A stretch of 64,000 nt of DNA from Forficula auricularia (Eukaryota > Arthropoda > Insecta > Dermaptera > Forficulidae): the NCBI GenBank assembly GCA_024734495.1, contig JALMQS010000153.1:5543294-5607293 (forward strand). Direction: 5' to 3'. Below are positions 1 through 12,800 of the stretch, piece by piece. Position 1 is the stretch's first letter. Each line of letters starts with the position of its first letter. The position numbers and the translations under genes were made by a program. The notes beneath the pieces are model-generated. The model did not search any database. It was not told the origin of the DNA and was given only the letters and a program-made list of their open reading frames with translations.

Positions 1-78
1 AGCTCATATAGCAAGGCTTGTGTGTGAAAAATTCTAATTAATTCTATGCAGTAGTTTTTGGTTGGTGCCCTTTTAAAT

Positions 79-447
79 ATGGAGAACGATAAGCAGCATT
101 TTCGACATATCTTACTGCTTTACTACAGAAGGGGTAAAAATGCTGTTCAAGCCAGAAAGAAATTGACCGATGTGTATGGAGAAGGTGTGTTGACAGTATG
201 CCAGTGCCAGAACTGGTTCGCTAAATTTCGATCCGGCAATTTTGATGTCGAAGATGCACCACGTTCGGGAAGGCCGGTTGAAGCTGATAAAGACGCAATA
301 AAGGTATTAGTTGATGCGAACCGGCTAATAACAACACGTGAGATCGGATTGAAGTTAAATTTATCAAATTCAACAGTTTATGACCACTTGAAAGGCCTGG
401 GATTATCCTCTCATTTTTCCGCAAATTATTTAGGACAACCTCATTAA
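79..447 (+). pseudogene. mariner transposase, N-terminal fragment
   Basis: This fragment encodes the N-terminal DNA-binding part of a mariner-type transposase. The start is taken at the ATG at 79, giving a protein that begins MENDKQHFRHILLLYYRRGK, the usual first helix of the mariner/SETMAR HTH domain. It continues through the QNWFAKFRSG and DAPRSGRPVE signatures and into the second helix-turn-helix (NSTVYDHLKGLGL). Homology stops near position 395 and the frame ends in an unrelated tail at 447. The whole catalytic DDE/D domain is absent, so it cannot transpose. It lies upstream of the first visible HPS5 exon in the same orientation. The family is clear; the subfamily is not. Confidence 0.88.
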
Positions 448-533
448 TTTATCTTTATGAATCAACAACCCTACTACTATCAGCTAAACAAAATCTTTTA
501 ATTTTTTTTAATTTTATCATAAATTAAAAATAA

Positions 534-653
534 TTAATTAACAGGAATAGCAGGAAATTGATAAAAATAAAAAACAGAGTTTTTTTTTGGCCCATTTAAT
601 AAAAACTCTGTTTTTTATTTTTATCCAATTCCCTGCTATTCCTGTTAATTAAT
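534..653. repeat. near-perfect hairpin
   Basis: Two arms of about 50 bp (534-583 and 604-653) are almost exact reverse complements around a short T-rich loop. The arm begins TTAATTAACAGGAATAGC. It is probably a small foldback MITE in the HPS5 intron. Confidence 0.7.
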
Positions 654-723
654 GCTTATTATGGATACGAGTGATCTACCGTTATTAAAAATAATATTCC
701 CATTTTTTTTTTTTCTGTTTCAG

Positions 724-834
724 TATACATGTTTCGATGTCAGTTCAAATTTTCTAGTTTTTGGTGCTACAAGTGGAGGAATTTATCTTTTCAAGCGATC
801 TCCATGTTCTTTCCTGCAATTAATACCAAACAAG
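724..834 (+). CDS. HPS5: HPS5 exon (first visible)
   Basis: The exon follows a poly-pyrimidine tract and CAG acceptor at 721-723. It encodes 37 residues starting YTCFDVSSNFLVFGATSGG and ends in phase 0 before a weak donor (GTTTTG). It corresponds to the first WD-like blade. Confidence 0.88.
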
Positions 835-3800
835 GTTTTGAATATTTCCCATATATCAGTTTTATCTTTTTCATATACAGTGATACCTTGAGATACGAAT
901 GTCCTAACATACGAATGTTTTGAGATACAACATGAAATATTCTAAAATGTATACCTCGACATACAACGAAAAATTTGATATACGAATTTGCGATGTGCCT
1001 TATTTGATGATAGGTGTCTCACATTCTTTCGTAACATTTTAAAAAGAAGGCAGAAACAGACTTCTCTTGATCGTTACCTTATGAAGGTCTCACGCAGTGA
1101 AAGTCAGGAAAGTGAGGCCAAAAAGACCTGACGTTAAAGTGATGATTAATAAACATTGTGTGCTATTAATATATTAATAAACAAATTAATAAACATTATA
1201 TGTATTATTACTCGTTTATCTATATACAAATTGTGTATATTATGTGTAATTTAACTGTGTTTTGGGTTAGTTTCATATCACTAGAACGCATTAATATAAA
1301 TTACATTATTTTAAATGGGAAAAATTGCTTTGAGATACGATTTTTTTGACATACGACGATGATCACAGAACGAATTAAATTTGTATCTCAAGGTACCACT
1401 GTATCTAGTTATTTATTAATCTTAAGATACAAATAGGTGTTATTAAATTTGTAGATGATAACATTTTTTAAAAAGAAGAAAAAAATTCCAGAAGGAGGCA
1501 AGATGCAGTGGCCAAATTTAAATTAAAAACAAACAAACAAATCTTTTAATTTATTCAAACACCACACATTCTGAGGTATATGAGTCAACACTTGACTAGG
1601 ATGTAGTAGTCGGTTGCCACAGGATACTTCTCCCATAAGAAGTGAAAGAAATTTTTCTGTTTTTGGTTCTTAATATTTTATTTGAATTGAATTTCGAATA
1701 TATTTCGGCTCTGTTAATTTATTCGAATTATAATTATGATTTAACACATCCTGATATAACAGTAAAAATTGTACACTGATGTAAAAAACAAAATAGGTAT
1801 AAATTAATTTTAATTTTAATTTTACTTATGTATAATTATCATATAATAAGTATTTTTACTGTTAAGTTCAATTAATGTGACTTTGCATGGTTGCTCTTTA
1901 TTGACAAATTTTATACTCATGCTCCTTGTTTTAATCTACTTTTTAGACTGATGATGACAAGGCATACTTGTTGAAACGTCTCTTGAATAAAATATTAAGA
2001 ACCAAAAACAGAAAAATTCTTTCACTTCTTATGGGAGAAGTATCCTGTGGCAACCGAATACTACATCCTAGTCAAGTGTTGACTCATATACCTCAGAATG
2101 TGTGGTGTTTGAATATTTAAACGAGTCATAGTCAGTTTAGTACAATTTTTATCATAATAAAATAAACTTTTAATTTATATTCAGGATCATGGGACAACTG
2201 TCTTAGAGCATTGAATTCATAACAGTTTTCGGCTTACAAAGGATTCTGAATGTAATTAAAAGATTTAATTGAAAAGTAATGGAAGGTAGTCCAAGGATAG
2301 TGAAGAAAAAAATTATTACATTTCCAAATAAGATGTATTTACTGGACTGTTATTCTTTTTTTCCCTTTTCCTTTAAAACCAACGTTTCGGATTCTTCCCT
2401 CCTTCAGGGTTTCAAAGGGGGAAAAATGTCTATTTAATGCTTTGTTAAGAAGAGACAAATTTCAAACACTTCTAGAAAAGAAAAGAGGGAAGCATCTTTG
2501 TTTCCTTCCATCATTGACCATTTGAAACCCTGAAGAAGGAGGGAAGAATCCTCCGAAACGTTGGTTTTAAAGGAAAAAAGAATGACAGTCCAATAATTAC
2601 ATCTTATTTGGAATTTTTTTCTTCACTATCCTTGGTCTGCCTTCCAATTAAAAATTCTACCAGTCCGTCACTCTCCAAAGAGAAAATTTCTTCAATTATA
2701 TTAAAAGATTTAAATTGAAAGTTTCTTTTTGCCGAAAGTAACATAATTTTTATAAATTGAAGGAGACGATAAAAGAGTGTCTTCTGCTGGAAAAATAAAT
2801 TTTTTATTTATTTATAAAAAGATATATAGTTTCGAGGACTTTGCCCTCTTCATCAGTCTTTTACAATTGATTCACAAGAATTGATGAATGAAAGTATGAA
2901 ACTTTCTTCCTATGAATCAATTGTAATAGACCAGAGGTGGGGAACTCTGTGGCCTTTTTGAATTTCTTATGTGGCCTCGAAATGAATTTGAAATAAAGAA
3001 AAACTGAATTTAAAATAAACTGATGAACAGGGCAAAGTCTTCGAAATTATAGTCTCTTTATAAATAAATAAAAAAATTATTTTTCCAGCAGAAGATACAA
3101 TCTTGTATTGTCTCGTTTAATAAAACTTAAGATTTTAAAAATATAGGTTTAGACCGTAACCTGGTGTATGAACACAGGAGATTTTTAACGGGTTATAGTG
3201 GTAGATAATAAGTAAAAATATATTTTTCTAGGTGGGTTTTCACAAATAAAACAAATATATGTTTTGAGTTTTTATCTCGATATATATTTCGGGTTATGAG
3301 CCCATCATCAGGAGTTACAAAAGAAAACTAAATATAAAATTGGAAACAAATGTATAAGTGAAGTTCAATTTGGAAGAACGTACATGATAGGGGGAAAGAA
3401 TGCAGTATTGGTTATTGTATTAATAGACAAATGAACAAAGGAGTTTAACTAGGGCTTAGAATTATCCCTGGGCTTAGAAATAAAGGAAGGAAGAAGTAGA
3501 ATAAGGTAAGGGAGGGGGGGGGGTTAAGAACTTGAAAGAAACAATAGTAAAATATTAAAATAGAAATTTTGAGAATGGGAAATAATATTTTTCGGGTTAT
3601 TTAAATTATAAAATATAATCTATAATGGTATTTTTATTAACTTCTAATTGATATCGAGATAAAAACTCAAAACATATATTTGTTTTATTTGTTAAACCCA
3701 CCTAGAAAAATATATTTTTACTTATTATCTATTAAAATGTTTCACCTAGAACCGACACCAAATTCTTTAAAGATTGGTTATAGTGATGTTTTACAAGTAA

Positions 3801-6800
3801 GTTACTGATCTGGTCATGAAATGAATATATACTACGTGAATTTCAAGATTTTAAAAATACAGTTTTAATCCATAACGTGATGACCCATTTTAACAAACCT
3901 AGAGAGATTGATAATAATTGATAATTTTTATAAATTGAAGGAGACAATAAAAGAGTGTGTCTTCTCACTTACATTTCTTAAATACATTAATTCCTGTGGA
4001 TCAATTGTTATATAGACTGATGAAGAGGGTGTTATAATAATCTATCCTCGCTTGTTATAATATATAGTTAGGGGTTGGTAAATAATTATACCAAGATGTA
4101 TTATTTAATACAAGGTTTATTGAGAATAAGTACAGAGGAAGGGTAGCCAGATATATGTCAGGCCTCTCGATCGTATGTCATCCGCCCTGATTATCAGAAA
4201 ATCAGCGCTTAAGTATCATAATAATCAGGTCAAGCTTTATTTCCGTAATTACATAAGCCTAATGCTTCCTCGTAAACTTATGTAACACGTCGAAAAACCA
4301 TATCACAACAAGGGCAAAGCTCTCGAAACTATAGTCTCGTTAATTAATATCATGTTTCACCTAAAACCTACACCACTTTCCCTAAGTAAAATAGTCTCTG
4401 TAGCGGCCCGTTCTTGCTCATGGCGACGAACCTTGAGACACGGCCGCTAGATGACTCAGTCGGATCGTTGCGTCGTTTAGCATGAGTGAAGTATTATCAC
4501 CCATGCTATAATTGAAGCGACTCGATTCGACTGGGGTAACGAACGGATTCGGACACGCGAATCTGGAGGGGCCAAATCGCAAACCAGCAGCCCCTCCTGC
4601 ACCACACTAACAATAACTGGTGACCCCGAGGTGATTGCAAAGCAAGCAGCCTCTTGACCCACCAGCTAGGTGGATAGAGCCTTGCCCGGCTGGCTTAGTC
4701 GGTAATCGGCAATCACACAAGAAACAAAGGGTGTGGTGTAGCGGCCCGTTCTTGCTCATGGCGACGAACCTTGAGACACGGCCGCTAGATGACTCAGTCG
4801 GATCGTTGCGTCGTTTAGCATGAGTGAAGTATTATCACCCATGCTATAATTGAAGCGACTCGATTCGACTGGGGTAGCGAACGGATTCGGACATGCGAAT
4901 CTGGAGGGGCCACCGCCATCCAGCAGCCCCTCCCCTGCACACACCCTATATGAACACGCAACCTACAACCTCTCAACAGATTGTTAGGACCCCATCGACT
5001 TGATGGGGGGCGCGGCACAAAGCGCTACACAGCACTCACCTCACGAGAGCCCTAACAATAGTCTCGTTATAAATAAATTAAAAATGTATAATTCTAGCAA
5101 GAAGACACACCCTTTTTTTATTATCTCCTTCAACTACTTATACCATAATACAAGATAATTTTTTTTTTAAACTAATGTAAATCGTCTTTGTCTAAATTTG
5201 ATTTCAGGATGGATCCATTTCGCAATTAACAATCTCGCCTGATGAGAAACTCATTGGTTTTGCCACTGTCAAAGGCACAGTTGTAATTGTTGAACGCAAC
5301 TCCTCTGTGACAAATAATCGTGTGACGCAATGTACGGAACACCAAGGCAATCAGATCACTTCTCTACTTTGGAGTTCATCCAACAATGAACTGTACATTG
5401 GCGATGATACCGGCCGTGTCTCCGTTTTACATGTATCACTATTTTTGGTAAATGATTTTTTTATCAAGTTAATAAGGGTAATTATTCTCCTACAGTGTGA
5501 GGCTGTTGTAGTATTTTTTTTTTTTTTTTTAATGGATTCTAGAATTAAGGCATGATTATAATTATGATTGATGAAGGAGAGATGGCTGTCCAATAATTTA
5601 TAAATTAAAAATGAGAGGAATTCAGCCAGTAAAGGTTCCTCTGTCGAATAGAAAACTCTCAATTATAGAAAACAGTTTCAGCTTGAATTAGATAATGTCA
5701 TCTTCAGTTCCAATGAGCTGTAATGAGCATAAAATGTATGAATATAAATACAAAAACATAATAAATTATAAAAAAATAATAGTTCATATATATTTTAACC
5801 TCGGGAATTTGTGCTAGCATTTTATACAGATATTCAGAGACACCCTATACCTATATAAATTTCGTTTAGATTTAAATGAGGAAACAATTATTTTTTGGAA
5901 ATTGTTATTAATATAATATTTTTCTTTTTCTAGGGCACTAATATGTTCCAAACGCCCTGGTATCAATTGATGGAATTGGATTCGCGTATTGTACAACTGG
6001 ATTGTTGCAAAGATTTTTTACTGATCTCTACGTTAACTCGATCGTATATTTGTAATACAACGCGTGAAGAATACAAACAAATTGGACAAAAGTTGCGCGA
6101 TGGCGAATTCGGGGGCTGTTTCCTCAACTGCGGCTACGGGTACCGTATTTATTGCGCCCGGCCGGGCGGCCGTTTATGGGAAGTCGATTTCGACGGTTCC
6201 GTACAGAACACACACCAATACAAGCCGACGTTGGCGTCGACCCCCTCTAGCGAAATCCATGACATTCTCCATCGGGAGATTTTCAATCCGACCCAACAAC
6301 AAAACGAAACCATTAAAAACTGCAATTTCACCAAAGTGGTCTCGATGTTATCGAAATTTCTAATCACCTACAACGCCGAAGGATTGTATATATTAGATAT
6401 TAATATTTCAAAAGTATTATTATGGAATTGTCAATTGAAAAATATTAAAGATATAAAAATTCTCGACGAATCGATTTATATTCAATTAACCACAACCGGA
6501 ATGTTGTATAAAATAAATTTATTCGATTTAGAACAATTTTTTATTAATTTATATATAACCAAATATTATGAATATTGTATTGAAAATTTAATCAAATATA
6601 AAGAGAATATATCTGAACAAATTGAACATTTCGAAAAATTGCATATTATTTGTGATATTAATCAAAAAATGCCTTCCACTGTGATAATTACGAAAGAAAT
6701 TGATGAGATTTTAACTCGGCTGGCGAATATTTATGAAAGAAGGAAACAAGAGCGATTACAGCCGATAACAACCTCGCCGACGACGACAACAACAGCCTCC

Positions 6801-9800
6801 TCGGGGATTGTTGTTGTCGATAATTACCATAAATCGACGAGTTCAACATCGCCGTCGATCGATTGGAAACCCGTAATCGACTCGTTCGCTGACGAAACAC
6901 CGACAAAATTATTCGACCAGCTGTTACAGATAACAACAAAACAACAACCACTGGTCAATTTTAATGATTATTTTAGTCAAAAACAAATGGCCACAATGCG
7001 CGAGATTATAACAAAAACGTTTCGAACCAAATGGATTGTTCAGGAGTATTTTGTCAATTCGACAAATATTGATAATGCAATTAGTGAATTTGTGTATAAA
7101 CTAATTACCTTATTAGATTTGAAAACAATATTAGACGATTTGGTTGGCCTGGAATTGGAGACATTTTTCAAATCCACCTGGTCGATTTTAAATGGAATTA
7201 AAAATGTTCCCATCTCGATAACCACATCAACGACCATAGCAACATTTGAGTCATCGAAATCGTTACCACATCGATTGAATATTGCTTATTGTTTATTAGA
7301 ATCCGATCAAATTGATTCGTTTATTCAGTACACCCACGGAATAAACACGAAATTAATATTTTATTTATTTATTCATTTGATGTCTCCGACGACGAAGACG
7401 ACGTCATCTTGTACAGGGTTGGACAAAAGTGCCTTATTTCTCTCTTATTTAGATAAATGTGAATCCGCTTTGATAACTGTACTTAACGATAAAGAGATGT
7501 CCGATTATTTTATTGATATTTATTTGAAATATTACCACCAGCCAGGTTTATCCTGTCAATGTAATTATCCATTAATAAATTCGGATTATCAAGAGGATTT
7601 AAATTATGGCGAAATACGAAGGAGACAGGTAAAAAATATATCTATTTATTTGTAAAAGGGAAAAGATTTTTTTCTCGATAGTAGCAGAGATGGAAGGTGA
7701 AACATCTTTAATAAAGATAAGAGTAAATAAATATTTTATTTAATATGGATTTACTATGAGTTAAGGATACTGGGTCACTTATTGGGTCACTTATTTCACA
7801 TTAAAATTAAAAAATTAAAAGATATAAAAAATTTTTTCTTTTTCAATGTATATATTTCGGGCTATCAACCCATCAATAACTTTTAAGGAGTTCGGTGTTG
7901 GTTCTAGGTGAAACATTTTAATATAATAATAAAACTTGAGTAAGATACGAGGTAGGTTTCACAAAAAAGAAATAAAACAAAATTGAGTTTTGAATTCGAT
8001 ATATTTCGGGGTTAGCCCATCATCAGGAGTCTAAGAAAACTGATTACATATTGGAAAAATAGTTTTACAAGTAAGAATTTAAAAAAATATTTTTTAAAAT
8101 GTATGTGGTGGGGGAATGTAGGGGAAGAGGGGGGGGGGTAGTTGTTCTAAGGATTAATATTTTCTATTGAGATTTGAGCTGGGTGAAAGGGATCTATATA
8201 TATCGAATTCAAAACTCAATTTTGTTTTATTTCTTTTTTGTGAAACCTACCTCGTATCTTGGTTTTATAATTAAGTAATGGAGAGGGATTCAGCCAATGG
8301 GTAGCCTCTGCTGAATAAAAACTCCCAATTATAGAAAACGTTTCGGCTTTAATTAAATAATGCCATCATCAGTTCCTAAGAGTTGCTTGATGAGAAATTG
8401 TATCAACTTTATAACCATTGAGGAATATCATCATGCTCGGACACCTTATACACAAATATGGGGCTCGTCTTCAAGGACTCATCAAGCAACTCTTAGGAAC
8501 TGATGATGGCATTATTTAATTAAAGCCGAAACGTTTTCTATAATTGGGAGTTTTTTATTCAGCAGAGGCTACCCATTGGCTGAATCCCTCTCCATTACTT
8601 AATTATATACATATACAGCCATCAAATTGTATCATCTTAGTTTTATTATTAAATCAACCCATCAACTAAAAGTTACTTTCTGTATTTCCTGAAGATGGGT
8701 TGATAGCCCGAAATATATATATTGAAAAAGAAAAAAAATTTATATCTTTTTTTTTTAATTTTAATGTGAAATAAGTGACCCAGTATCCTTAACTCATAGT
8801 AAATCCATATTAAATAGAATATTTATTTACTCTTATCTTTAGTAGCAGAGATGTTGATTTTTAGGTGTAAATCAAAGAGGGTGTTCTCTTTATTTCAAAA
8901 ATATAAACAAAGAATGAAAATAAAGAGAAATCAACGAGCTTATTCTCTGCTTAATGCAAATAAAATTATATATAATAAATATAAATATGTAGGTATATAT
9001 GAGCTGTTTATTTTGAAACTGGCCTAAGTCCATTTTTTGTTATTTCGTGATATTTATATTTTTATAAATACATGTGGGGTTTGTATTCTTCATTAATCCC
9101 TGCGTGTGGGTTCACTGTGACTTTTCGGTTATTTGTGTCTATGGGTTTATCAAATAAAAGGTGTTCATTTAGGATAAAATATTTATTAACAGGTGTAATA
9201 TTTTATATACAGGTTAAATAACAACTTTCACTTGAAGGGCGTAATAGTAATTGTAATCGTTAAGAGAGACTTCGTTATTCGTTTAAGCTGATGGGTTTGA
9301 ATATATCGTGTCTCGTTTAAATCTGAACTTCGTCTGTTCGATGTCTGACTGCAAGTTTTCAAGTGCAAAGCTTTGACATTTCGTTAAAGGTGGAGGGAGA
9401 AATATCACGTGACATTTTAGATGGAAAATTCCGTGTTTGGTAAAAACATTCATATTGGAAAATAATTTCTCACACTGTAAATATACTACTGAATTATAAT
9501 TGAAGGTAATGGAAGGCAGCCCAGGGGTAGTGAGGAAAGAAAAAATTAACACATATCAAATAAATTACATAGTTTTTAAGGAATTTGGTGTTGGTACTTG
9601 GTGAAACATTTTTTAAAATTATTGGATAAAAATACTTGGTAGGTTTCACATTGAGATATAAAAAAATAAAACGAATTTATTTTTGGAGAATCTTTAATCT
9701 CGATATATATATTTCGGGTGACTGACCCATCTTCAGGAGAAACAGAAAGTAACTGACCTGGATAAGTCGAAATTGAATACAAGTCAATGGTAAAATTTTT

Positions 9801-12800
9801 TTTTTTTTTTTTAAAGATAACAAAAGGGTAAATATTTAAAATTAGTGGAGGGAGAAAAGGTAGGGAGTCTACTTTTGTTTAATTTTGAGTGGCCTTTTGA
9901 GAAATGAGGATTTCGAATTTGAATACAACTCAATGGTAAAATTTATTTTTAAGATAACAAAAGTAGACTCCCTACCTTTTCTCCCTCCACTAATTTTAAA
10001 TATTTACCCTTTTGTTATCTTTAAAAAAAAAAAAAATTTACTATTGACTTGTATTCAATTTCGACTTATCCAGGTCAGTTACTTTCTGTTTCTCCTGAAG
10101 ATGGGTTAGTCACCCGAAATATATATGTCGAGATTAAAGATTCTCCAAAAATAAATTCGTTTTATTTTTTTATATCTTAATGTGAAACCTACCAAGTATT
10201 TTTATCCAATAATTTTAAATAAATTACACCTTATTTGATATGTGTTAATTTTTTCTTTCCTCACTGCCCCTGGACTGCCTTCCATTACCTTCAATTATAA
10301 TTTCTACCAGTCCGTCTCTCTCCAGAGAAAATTTCGTTGCAAAAAAATACTACTGAATTTATTACTTATTTCCTTTCGGAATAAAATCTCAGAGACTAAG
10401 GTTAAAGGGTCCATGGCGTACTTGACAAAGGGCGGAAGACGTCTTTTGCAAGGGTTCGTTTGTCGGGGCGGAAATCACTTGACCATTACATCTGGTTTAC
10501 AGATGAGCGTAATTAAAAAATTTCTTATTAAGATTTCAAACCTACATATATTTATATGTATTTTGATATATTTATTTTGACAAATTCATGAGGGTATTGT
10601 ACTACATTGATTGTGATATTATAAACATGAAAAGATGACATCTATATCTAAGTAAAACTGGCATTAATACATTTTTTTTAAAAATTCGACTTATGCCACT
10701 TTAAAAATAAACGGCTCATATATGATATATATAATTTATTTGTTAGAGAATATAGTTACGAAGGTTTGACCTTCATTATCAGTCTTTTTAATTTTGAATA
10801 AAGTTTAGGGAAAGCGGTGTTGGTTTATAGTGAAACGATATTAAACAAAGGAACTATTATTTAACGGGTTATAGTGGTGTTTCATTAAAGAGGAAATAAA
10901 ATTAAAAAATTAAAAAAATCTCCAAAATAATTTAAAAAGATTTTTTAATTTTTTTTAATTTTATTTCCTCTTTGTGAAACACCACTATAACCCGTTAAAT
11001 AATAATTCCTCCTTTTTTAATTTGAAATATTTTATCTATTATTTCTCATAGGTCCAAATACCTGTGATCGGATGTATCTAAATTGTTTTGTTATCATATC
11101 AAACTGCAACAAGCAATTGATTAATGATGAGCAGCTTGCTATAACAACAAAACGAATTTATATTTATATGTTAATTTGCATCAAACCGAGGACAGCCTCA
11201 TTGATTTCTTCTTATGAATTAAAAATAGCTATGAGAGATTTCAAGTTGCCGATAGAAGTAGATTAAAATTTTCTTTAGAAAATCAAAAGAGACTGTCATT
11301 TATTAGGTCCGATGGAATGGATTATTTTTAATTATATGTCAAAGGGGCTGTCTTAATTAAAAATAATCCATTCCAACGGGCCTAATAAATGACATTCTCT
11401 TATGATTTTCTAAGGAAATTTAAATCTACTTCTATTATTCCATTGCCTCTTCGAATTTTGAAGAAATTCAAAATTCGAAACACTCAACCACCTTTATTTA
11501 AACTAGGTATATGGCATGGCTCTGTGTTTAAATTTAGAATCACTAGATCGCGAAATTTTACAAATGAAGATTTTTAAAATATTTAACGCGTTTACATTTA
11601 TGTCAAAGGGGTCGCACCTCACAGCGTAGCCAAATGGCCCGGATTGCTGTTACTGGCACTCAGGTTTTATTTTATTTATTTAGATTTAAATGTACTTTCA
11701 TACATATATATATTACAATTTTAATACTACATAATATTAAATTGAAAGTTTTTGAGCTGAGGGTAGCAGAATTTTTATATATTGAAGGAGACAATATACC
11801 TAATTCCAGCAGAAGACACACTCTCTTTATTGTCTCCTTCACTACATAATATCACAAATTTACACAGTAAATAATACAATGATTTTCCAATAGAGTATAC
11901 AATTATAAAAAACAATTGATAAAGGCGCTGATGGCTTATGTATAATAATTAGATTCTGTTTATAGGTATGTAAGCCCTTTGAACCAGATGTGGTGTTCAA
12001 ATGTAGACAAGGAATTATATATAATTCAAACACTGACTGATGATAGTGGAGAGTCTCCGCCGAAACCGTCTCGTGATTTGAAAATAAAACATCTAAACAA
12101 GACAATCATCATCATCATCATCAGCCTGTCGATATCGACAATCCACTGCTGAATATAGGCCTCTTCCATCAAATGTAAGGGGGTTGGCATTAAGTCACCA
12201 CGCTTGCCAGACGGATTGGTGACTAGGAATCAGATTATAGCCGGTCAAATATCAATGCAGGGACTCGAACTCGGGACTCCTGCTTAGAAGGCTAGTGTCT
12301 TTAAGCTCTCGGCTAATCCGATTCCCAAAACAAGACAATACATCTCATTATTCAACCGGAATAAAATTCCTTGTCTTATTTGAACACCACATCTGGTTCA
12401 AAGGGTTTACATACTTCAAAACAGCATCTAATTATTATAAAAAACAAAATTTCCCATAGTGAAGGAGACAATAAAAGAGTGTGTCTTCTGCTGGAATTAT
12501 AAATTTTATTTATTTATAACGAGACTATAGCTTCTGAGGGCTTTGCCCTCTTCATCAGTCTATTACAATGTATTCACAGGAATTAATTTATGAATGAAAT
12601 GTTAACATCTTTCATGTGAATTGAAAGTTTTTGTTGAGAGTAGCAGAATTTTTACTATATTGAAGGAGACAACAAAGAGTGTGTCTTCTGCTGAATTATA
12701 AATTTTATTTATTTATAACGAGACTATAGTTTCGAGGGCTTTGCCCTCTTCATCAGTCTATTACAATGTATTCACAGGAATTAATTTATGAATGAAATGT

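Larger units (their letters stand above)
7720..8860. mobile_element. nested foldback stack (families B/C and D)
   Basis: An outer palindrome has arms near 7730-7880 and 8700-8850 (CAGTATCCTTAACTCATAGT in the right arm). Inside it is a family C palindrome (about 7920-8280, arms with ACGAGGTAGGTTTCAC). Next to the C arm lies a family D palindrome (about 8270-8610, arms with TAATGGAGAGGGATTCAGCC). Hammerhead cores occur at 7994-8034 (-), 8331-8382 (-), 8490-8545 (+) and 8681-8728 (+). Confidence 0.75.
9570..10216. mobile_element. family B hammerhead foldback element with 12-bp duplication
   Basis: The element is flanked by AAATAAATTACA at 9558-9569 and 10217-10228. It starts with the GGTGTTGG...GGTGAAAC module. 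Arms are inverse copies, each with a hammerhead (9698-9745 - and 10086-10134 +). A partial relative lies at 31665-32066. Confidence 0.78.
8999..10719. mobile_element. TIR element family P, with nested foldbacks
   Basis: Termini ATGAGCTGTTTATTTTGAAA (left) and the inverse of ATGAGCCGTTTA (right) are flanked by ATAT on both sides (8995-8998, 10720-10723). The interior near the right end matches the 254-bp copy at 29674-29927. It contains a family E/Q palindrome (about 9500-10310) that itself contains the family B element at 9570-10216. No transposase is recognised. Confidence 0.72.

Noticed and set aside
5943..7655. Gene start at the ATG at 5943 with end at 7655
   Set aside because: HPS5 homology continues upstream to the splice acceptor at 5933, and the codons after 7628 read into a clear donor site.
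9283..10580. Mirrored frames starting MLIFSFLT as a gene pair
   Set aside because: They are the same palindromic arm read in both directions, with no homology.
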